Source: Micropterus salmoides
Taxonomy: Eukaryota; Chordata; Actinopteri; Centrarchiformes; Centrarchidae
Assembly: GCF_014851395.1 (NCBI RefSeq)
Contig: NW_024043372.1
Span: forward strand, 9,623,490 to 9,687,489
DNA: 64,000 nucleotides
Reading direction: 5' to 3'
A program made the translations under genes and the position numbers. Positions 48,001-58,500 of the stretch are shown here, piece by piece; the first letter of the stretch is position 1; the number at the start of each line of letters is the position of its first letter. The notes beneath the pieces were generated by a model. The model made no database searches and was not told where the DNA came from. It saw only the letters and a program-made list of their open reading frames with translations.

Positions 48001-51000
48001 GTTTATGTGTAAACAATGCTTGTTCACAATGCTTTCTGACAACACCTGTCATACTATTCTCTACTCTATTAATTGCCAGCTTAAATTTAAGGCTAAATAA
48101 CTAAATTTCCCAGTTCCTAGGCATAGATTGTTTTTGGATTAATTTAAGCTATCGTCATGTTACCTGAGTTCCCCCAAGTGGACGAAATAAGTATTACATG
48201 CCATCATTCTGAAATGCTAACCTTTTAAGGTCTAATTACTGACAATTGTTTTCCTGTTACCAAATGCTTGAACTTAGAACGGTACAACCATTTGACCGTT
48301 GAGGTTTGATTGTGGGAAGATATTATAATTATTATATATATATTATTCTTTTCCTTTTATAGAAATATTAAAAGTTTAGAAAGACAGTCCCTCGGGAAAC
48401 TGGAAACGAAGGACTGCCCTCTGACAACAAAAGAGCGACACACAACGTTGTTCACTCTTTTCCCCTTGCTCTCTGCCACCCTCCTCTGCTGGCTTGGTCC
48501 AGGCTCTTCAACGGCGCTTCGGCACGCGCCCGGCGTGCCCCTCTCCTGGCAACGCCCTAAGAATTCGACCAGCACAACAAAGTCTTAGTTTCGCTTGAAG
48601 CTACACACGCGAAGTGCCGCGACTTCAGTTTCCCTCAGTTCCAGCAACTTTACTTGTTTTATTTTCTTTCTTTTGTTTTGTTAAAGTTATCAGTCCATTA
48701 AGTTACACTAGTCTAATTCAAGAACGACCAAGTTCCCCTTTTTAAGTTTTTTCGTCGAGCTAACTTCACCGAGGTCAGACCAAGCCACGTGGTTTCGCCA
48801 GCGACAACAAAGGACACCTGAAGAACAGCCGAGTTGCCAGACGGAGTACGGCCAACCCTTGAGGGTTTTTCTTCAGACACGGAGAACCCCGGAGAATTCC
48901 CTAGCAAAAAGCCAGGAATCGGGCAGCTAGCGCGGGACCCGTGCAACAGGCCAAGGCAGGCCGCCGACCTACCGTAAGGCAAAACAAGGCATTCTGTGAC
49001 CAGTGATGTCCAATAGTTGTTAATCCATTATATTCAGTCCTTAAACCCCTCGACAAGTTTAACCGAGTTATCATCTAATTGCATTCATTAGTTGCCGTAT
49101 GAGTCAAATGCTTCCCACAACAGGAACTCCTTCTCATTGTTTAGCCATTGTTTATTTCTCTGATGTATTGATCCACCTTTTTATATCACCTTAGTTAGTT
49201 AATAAATTCACTGTAATCAAGGAATTGTGTGTGTTGCCTATTTCTAAGCCAAGAGAATTTACCCTTTAGATATGAGACTGACTGATTGATTTAAGATAAC
49301 TGAGCGATTATTAACTAACTGATCACTGGTGAATAATTTTATAATTATTAAAAGCTACCTAGAGGTCCGGAGACTCTAGGTTAATAACAACTCCGGTGGT
49401 GCCCCTGCGAAACGAGAGCTTTTTATGGATTAATATTTTCTGAATATTAAAATTCATAATTGGGTATTAATTCTCATAAATTTATTAAAATTCATACGTA
49501 GTTTAGACATGGCATGCGCATCCTGACCAGCTGCATCCTTACCAGGTGTGGAAACCCAACAAAACGAATGACTGACTGAAGCCGTTTTGCTGCAAACGAT
49601 GCCGTCCTTCAGATGAGTTCCTGACTCACTGTGGTCACCACCTAATCATCCCCCAGTATAATTACTTTAGTTTTTTATAAATTGTGTCGTTTAACTGTAA
49701 TGGATCTCATCCTTATAGCTTTCCTTTTCTTTCGTCTAATGCTTAGAAATTACGAACTGTATAGCTGTTTATTGACATTTATAGAAAAGTATTGGTATTG
49801 TGGAAGGATATGTGATTAAAACACGCGCACTTTAAGACATTACTTTTAGAGGTGCTCCGATCAGGATTTTTAGGACCGATTTGCTGAAAGCAGTATCAGC
49901 CAATACCGATCTATTTGAAGCATTTTATTTATTATATATTTTTAGACTTGAAAATAAGGGAAATTTAAAAAAGTAAAAGTACAATGTACATTCCACATTA
50001 TACTGTTAGTATACTGTTAATATTACTTATAATTACTACATTCATTTTAATTTCATATGGTTTACCACTAGCATAGGCCTAATATTATTTCAGTGAGTTG
50101 TTTTCATCTATTAAATCCTTGTGCAAGAAGCACAGTCTACATCTTTCACATGGACCTACTGCCACCGGCTTTACCAGAGGAGAGAGTAGTAAACCGCAAA
50201 TGGTTTCAGACCGCATAGTGAAACCATTTTGTCCAGCGAGTATTGCATGATCTGATCGGCCTTTTTAGAGACCACCGATTAAACTAGTTAAAGCCATTAT
50301 TGGCCAATTAAGATTGGTGACCGATCTATCAGAGCACCCTTAATTACTTTGGATTAAAGTTAAAACCTCGAGGGACAAGGGCCAAGCCCCAGGAGAGGGA
50401 CAAACAAAAACACAGAGGACCCGTGGTCTGACCCTCTTCTCTTCGCTCTTTAATTCGTGACTTTCAGACCCCTGCATTCAAGGGCTGGCCCTGAGTAGCC
50501 TACCTCCATGACTTTCAAATTTTATTTTATTTTCGAGCCCCAACAAGGATGAAAATTTCCACAGACTATTTCATTCATCTCAGCAATGTTAATTATATTC
50601 ATGAGGTCTCGCGAACATTCATTGAATTTGGGGGGCTTTCACACCTACCTCGTTTGGTCCGGCCTTTCGGACTTTTCAGTTTGGTCCGAACCAAAATTGC
50701 AGGTGTGAAACCTCCCATGGATCATGGTCTGGACAAAAAGACGAAATTTGGTTCTTCTTTTTGGTGTGAAAGCATTTTACGGATGGTTTGGACTTTCAGA
50801 CTATTTACAGGAAGTTTGGCGAGTGACGTGTAAACTGGAAACAAACAAATGCACAGAGAAAGATATTAAAATAAGGACACAATTATAAATCGCCCGTGAC
50901 AGATCATCATTTCAAACAGACAACCACTATAGAAGCACACTGCCACATACAACTTTAGTTTCTCCTCAAACGGAGGTGCAGAAGAATTGCTTGTTGTCTT

Positions 51001-54000
51001 CTCCTCCTATCCTGTCGGCGAAGTTATCATATTCGCACAACGAGGATGTTTAATTGCATATTTGAACAATTTTTCCGTATAGTTGGTGCTGCTATAGTTG
51101 GTAGTAATGCCATAATAATAACATAGTGGCAAATATGCATATGTTAATTTTTTATTCATTCTTGTCAAAGATACCCGCTGAACTGTTTAATAAACCAGTC
51201 AATGTCAAGTATAGAGAGACGCAGCCCACATAGATGATGACGATAGGATGCAAGTGTGTCATGTAAAGTCCTTTAGTGCGGTCGCAGAATTGCAGTGTGA
51301 AACCAAACCAAATCTAATGTATCTAATCAAATAAAAATGTACGAAAACATGAACTTTGGTTCGGACCTTGGTGCGGACTTTCAGGTGTGAAAGCCCCCTT
51401 ATGTTTGTTTTGTTTATAATTATTAGGTTGTTCAATTTATGTAACTTTTGATTGAGAAACAACAATCAAGTTTCTTTTAAAACCTTATCTTGGTCTAAAT
51501 TAATTTCCACTACTTCTAATGACCAATGGAGTTAAATTCCAGTCAAATGAGTTGAATGAGCCACCAGTAACCAAGAAGACATCCACTTCAGAACACCGAG
51601 CTAGAGCTAACGGCCTCGATCACTGCAAGTGTCTAGCAGCCACATGCCGAACCCAAGGAACCTGAGACAACTCACTGGCGAAAACCCGGTTCTGCACTGC
51701 CGTACAGCATGCCAAGCCCGCCTAGAGGCCATGAACGCAACTAACAAAGTAGCTAGCTGTGGGCCTTCGGAGTAACAGACGGTTGAGGAACCACAAAGCA
51801 GTAAAGCAAACAACTCGACATGCTGTGGTTAAAAGTTGATGTCGTTTAGTTCTGAAACTCATAGCCTCATTCTAAACTTAGTTATCACCAAAGAACTTAC
51901 ATCGATTCCTGTCCCTTATTTCTTTAGAATCACATTCTTTCCACAATAGCCAAACTGAATTCACATTGAACCATATTACTTCTGTTCTGTCTCCCGGTGA
52001 TTGCATTCTGGTTGTTGTTTTAATCATTGTTGTTTTGTTTCTTTATATCCCTGTTTACCCTGACATGTTTTCACTTTAGTTAGTTAATAAATATTCACTT
52101 AGATTACAGGAACATGTTTGTACTGTTTCATAAACCCAGGTAAATACACAGAGGACTCATCATCAGATTTGAGACTGAGTAACTGGTTAAAAATAATTGA
52201 ACTATTAAGAACTAACTGATCAATAGTAATAATTGTTGTAATTATTAAGCTATACCCAAAAAGTCCTAACAGCCCCCCCCCAAAAAAAAAGTCCAGTTAC
52301 ATTTTATCCTCTAACATTGATGGTGTATAATAAAAGCATTTTCTACACTGTTGTTGATCCGATTTGGACATTAACTCCCTCAAATTAAAGCTGAAAGTGG
52401 GAAAGAAAAACTTTAAGTTCTTAGTCGCAGTATTGTTCAAAAAAGTCTGAATGTGTTTGTTTGAGCCACAGCAGGGTCAGAGTGACCCAAGATCCTGCAG
52501 CAGGACTTCAGCAAAACATTTTAGTGTGTTCATTGTTATCAAATAAAGTAAGTTTTGGACTCTGTTTCCAGTTTATAAATCTTTCGTGGCTACAAAAACT
52601 AATGTTGTTATTATCATCATATATGACACCTTCGCCATGCTCTGGTTAGTTTGATATGTCTGATTATGTTGCTACTTTATTTCACTATCATCAAGCAGAC
52701 AAAAGGCTGCAGAACACTCACGTGGCTCTGGACTGCAGAAGGTGCCGTTCCCCTGAAACCCAGATTTACACTGACAGCCAACACCTGGCACACAGTCAGC
52801 CTGATCGTGGCACTGCCGGCACTCCTCTGGGATCAGGCCTGGACAGACAGAAGGGTGGATGATTCATTGAAGAAGGAATTGCACAACATTGTAAAGACTA
52901 ACTGTAAAGATCAGGAGTTGACAACATGTCTGTTTGACGAGTAACAACTAGAAAGCACTGCAAGAAAAACACAAACTTAAATCTCCTCCAATGCTGCACA
53001 GTCTTCTAATTTAATTCTTAACCTGCATCTTCATCTCCAAGTTACACTTGTTGTGTTCCTCAAACCATGGTCTGCAACAATGCTTATGTCATAATGTTAT
53101 GGCTGATTGGTGTATATTATATTTTGAACATATAATATTTTGACGTTTTAGCAAGACTCACCTATTTCGTTTTGGCAGCGATCGCCCTCCCAGCCCAGCT
53201 TACAGACACACTGTCCAGAGCCTTCAATGCCCTCATCACACCTTCCCTGCTTCCCACAGCTGCAGACTGAGAGAGAGGAAAAACATGACTTCAACTCGCT
53301 GATAATTTAAAATAATAATTATTTCAGGGTTCCTTCATTTTCTCCAAACAGTGTTAGGAGACTGTTAGACCTCTTTGAGCCTTGGATAGACATGAAACTT
53401 TCTTGGTTGAATCATCTGTACAAAAGATGAATGAAGGAGGTGGTGCACTTCAGTAACATCCAACCTTAGAGCTTCAGATCATGTGTGCCGCTGACGCTAA
53501 AGATTGCATTTTGTAGAAACTTATTCAGAAACATTCAGCAGTTTAAATCAGTTCATTTTGTGATTCTCGATCAGTTTGGGATTAATTCAGTAACCATGGT
53601 GACAGCTCTGATTTACACCTCTGACTGGCTTTTTCTCCACTGCAAAGGATGACTTGATAAACGTTAAGGAGATCACTGAAAGAAAACTTTGAAACCTGAA
53701 CAGAAGATGATCAGCAGCTACTTAATATTTTCAACAGGGTCTGCTGAGTGAAGACAGCTGGCAGGTTCCTCCTGAGCTGGAAACATACCCAGCTGTGTGA
53801 TGGAGCGTTACTATGGTGACAGACTGCTGGATACCTGATTGGGGTGAGACTGTCTGCTGACTTCAGATTATTTTTTTTTGGGGGGGGGGCAGCTACGTGT
53901 CTGCCTGAAACGTAAAATCCACATGGAGACAAGAACTGTGATTGGTCAGTTCTGCCAACTAGTTTCTGATGTCGATTGTGAATATAACAAGCAACAACTT

Positions 54001-55489
54001 GAAAAAAGGTAATCTGGCCATTTTCAGTAACATACGTCTAGCAAAGCAATCTCTGCTGCAAACCTTCTTATACTCCCTGTGTCATTTTATTATGATAATT
54101 TTCCTGGGAAAACTGTCCGCCGAGATTACGTTATTCTGGTATTTTCTTCTGACTTTTAATTTGGGTTCAAACACAGTGTTTTAGTTTTGCGTTGAAATCA
54201 AACCCGTGTATTTCCTGTTTTTGGTCTACCTGTGCAGTTGGGGCCGTAGTGGCCTGTGACACACAGTTCGCAGGCTTGTCCTCTGAAGCCTTCACGGCAT
54301 CTACATCTTCCTGAACCGCGCACATCATCATCGCATTCACCATTGTGGCCACAAGGGGCCTCCACACCACCTGGACAAACTCAAATACAGAGGAAAGGGG
54401 TAGAGTTAAAAAACACAGTGAGGACAAAGAAGGCTCTTCCTGGTAACAAAAGACGACAATGAGGTTTAAACAAAATGCTCTTTATTATGGCTGACATTTT
54501 GCTTTGTCAAACCCAGGTGTAAGAAATAACTTTAACAGAGCCTGGATTCCTGAGACACTTCAGTGTCACCTATACTTCTGCTACAACAAGTCAAAATGTA
54601 AGATTAAGACTAGCTCTACAAATGGTAGGGTATTAGAGAATTAACATGGAGCCTCTACGAGACATAGCACTTTCTCCAGATGAAGGTCTGACCACAGGAG
54701 CACTTTCTTTCCTTCCTTACCTTGACAGTCTCGGCCATAGTGGTTTTTGCAGCACTTCTGGACCCAGGACGGAAACAGACAAACTCTCTTACAGCCCATC
54801 CGACGGCTGAAATGATCATCCAGGGTAGAATACCAAGGTGGGTAGCCGTGCCTATACCTGGAGTAAGAGTTCAAGCAACTCTCCTTCTTTCCCTGGAAGA
54901 AGGCAGTTTATGTTTATATATTGTATAAGCTGCTAATGTTCTTTTAGTAGACAGACAGATCTTACTGTGTCATGGTGTCTCAATGGGCAGGTAGGAGGGA
55001 AGATGCAGCCACCACAGCGTCCCTGAGACATTTTAGAAAATAAAGCTTCAGTCCAGCTTTCAATACCCTTGTATTAAAGGCTTAGATCAATTTAATTACC
55101 ATAGTAGTGTGTAGGGCTATGTGATATGACAAAAATCTCAAATTACATTACATTACAGATTACATTTAAATAATTGATTTCAGCCCCAAATGTCTGGGGT
55201 GACCAGGCCTTTACAATGAGCAGTAGGTATTTAATACTATCAGATATATCACTAGTTTTTTAACCATGCTAGTGCCCCCCCCCCCGCGGCGGTGCTCAAC
55301 GGTCCCATTATGGCAATTGTTTAAACGTGTGTTGATAAGCATGCTGTAATTTCAGGAGCTACAGCTATGTATTTAACAGATAGAAGCAGAACAGCAGAAG
55401 AAGAACGCCCAATAAGTTCTGCTGAGTGAGGGGGGATTGGAAGGGGGAGGGATAACGGCGGCATAGGTGCGCAAGTCTGTGTGCATGTG

Positions 55490-55521
<32 letters not shown>

Positions 55522-58500
55522 CACTCCGTTTATTTATTCTCATTTCTAGGCTAACTGAGTGATTATTACCAAAATTGGTGGCTGCTGTACAGAGCAGGGG
55601 GAACCGTAGCTGAGAGTCCAGAGTGAGAGAGTCTGATCCGAGCAGGTCCAGAGCAAAATCCGGGAATAGTTTAGCCGGGCGGGGGTCCAGGCGGAGAGCG
55701 CACGGGATGAGCGGTGTTTCTGGTAGCGGAACTAAATCTAACATGTTATTATGCAAAATTCACTTTTAATTTTAATTATACCGACAAAATGCTCTTCTTC
55801 TACAATATAATTAGGCTTATTTAAATGCATTGTGTTGCTGTTTGTTTCCAGCCTACAGTTTACTGATTCATTTTAAGATGTAGGAAATTTGACTGTTTTG
55901 ATCTGTAATGAAATTATGCAATTGTAAAATTAATAAACGGCATAACTTCCACACTACTGCAGTCATCACTCAGTTTAAACTGCTCCCACACAGCTGAGGG
56001 CTTCATTTAGTTTTCCCTTTGATGTGAACTGGAGCGTTGCGTTCACTGCTGTCGGCGGAGGTCAGGCGTGCGAAAAAAAGCCTCAATAATAGAATCTCAT
56101 AATTGAAAACTGAATGTGTACCCAACGGTCGAATATTCGGGTCCAGCCCTACAAAACAGAATCAAATGTAATAGTATTAGCAGTACTAACATAAGTGGTT
56201 CGGTTCTCCAGGGTGTCACAGTGTGCTCCCAGGCCAGGTGGCTCCAGCAGTTGGTCGATGCCATAGGCCAAGCCCTCCTTGAACGTCAGGTAGCGTTCCA
56301 CTAACCTGGCTGCATTATCATTAATCAATACAGCCCCCTGAACACACACACAAAATCAATAGCTTTTTAAAACAGTCCACAACAAAACCAGAACAGAACA
56401 CATATCATGTACTTTCACACCTTTCCTGTTTGGCTAGTATCAAAGAAGTCAATAAAACTCTGGTGTTAATTCAAATAAGCTATTGTTAAATCAGTGAAGA
56501 AAGAGTGAAAATTGTACATACATCAGAAAGTTCAAACATAGCGACCACACAGTGGTGTGAACTATCCCAATGTAATATTACAATACAAAATGTCTCTCTC
56601 TTTCTTTTTTTTGTGTCTCTGTTTCTACCTGTTCGTCATTATTTATGACAAATGAGTTCCAGTTACAGAGTGGATCTATAATGCCCATCATAAGTTACAG
56701 TATTTCTCAAGGAGCTCTTTGTGACACCAGAGAAGGTAAAGTGCTTTCACCAAAATTTGATTTTCCTCTACGGGCCCATGTAGAGCTGACGAAGCAGGAT
56801 GAATTCACCAATCAATAAATAGTCAGTCCAAACAACTTCCGAAGTTTGAAATCCTGTCTTATCTCAGTTTAGAATGATATTTAGGATTGGTACTACAGAA
56901 ACATGTTTTCCAACTACATTTGCTATCTTATCTAATGATTTTAGCTATTACAGAACCGCCCTAACCCAAGACTTTTTCCTAAGTTAGGGCTGCATAGACC
57001 CCGTCCTGAACTCATAATTACTGTGGCAACACTACTGTTGTTAGGTCTGTATGTCAATAACAATGAAGATGGGGAACAACAAGAACACCAAAATATTACG
57101 ACTGAAAGGCTACTCAAGCTCTTTTAATTTCCTGGATCATTTATTTATGAGTATATTATCGACTGCAAAGATGATTAATTTTGAATTAATTGTTGTGCTA
57201 CATCTTAGAGATCGACCGATATGTTTTTTTTCGGGGCCGATCCCGATTAGACCAATTAGACCATTTGAACGATATGTGGAACAGATATTACATTTGCTGT
57301 AAAATTTTTAATCTTGGTGACAAAATTGAGAATAACATAAACTCCAACACAAAACTTTGTTGAAAATAACAAGATTAAAGTTAATTGTCATGTTTAATCT
57401 AAATAGTGAATTAAATAAATTAAAGATCCATCACAAAGATGGACTTAATGATAAATTATCATCAACTTTGTCTTTACCTGCTGCCATTTATATTGTATTT
57501 ATTTTATATTGTTAGGATTTTATTGATGCAATTTATTGGTACTGTGTATTTGTTCTGTTCTTTATCTATACTTTTATTAGTTTTTGAGCTTTGTAACTCC
57601 TTTCTGCTACATAGCAGACACATTAATAAAGAATCAATTATGAAGAATAGTAAACAGAAATAAACTATCATCACTGGAGCAGAGCTGAGGATGAATTAGA
57701 GTCTGATAGCTTGGGGGAAAAAGCTGCTCTGCAGTCTGGTGGTTACAGCAGCAAAGTAACAATATGAAATCAGTATCACACTGGATACAAATGGAACATG
57801 TAAAATAAACTATATTCCAGCTATTAGCTGAGCTAGCACATGTGTTTGTATAAAACCAAAACACAGCTGCGGTGGATGAGAAACAGCAGATTAAAATATA
57901 GCTTGGTTTGATAGGCTATGTCATTAATAAACCGACCTGCTGCTCATCTGCTGCGGTGGATGAGAAAGAGCAGATTAATCTAGATTAATATAGCTTGTTT
58001 TGATAGGTAACACCCAATATATGAACATGTCGACTTGCTAAAATGACTAACTTTCTGTGTTAATCTCCCTCGTAGGTCTACCTGTGGCTACTGAAGTGGA
58101 GAGCAGTACCATCATGTTACTACCACACCTGTCTCCAGTTTCTACTCCTCCAGTGGATCCTGGCCATCAGTCCTTAATGACGTTGATGTGGTGAGCAGGG
58201 AACCAACACAGGTTGACAGAGACATTTAGACTTTTCCAAAAAGACACTCGGACAGTAAAAGTCTTTTCTATCATTACATGTTTAGATCACTCATCAAGAA
58301 GCTGGCTGAGAAAATGATGTTATCTTAACTGTTTGGCTGTTATTAAAGATTCAAGCTTTGGTCATAATCTGTTTAGAAGTCTTTTTATTCAGAACTACAT
58401 TAATCAGTGTCTACTAACTCTTGAATAGCCATTAAGCTCAGTAGCACTGGTGGTATCATATGTTTCCTGTTTGACTTCAAACATAGTAGATATAATAATA

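Noticed and set aside
50620..51409. 8-bp target duplication around the 50630-51401 element
   Set aside because: CATTGAAT on the left does not match TGTTTGTT on the right in any alignment of the ends I tried.
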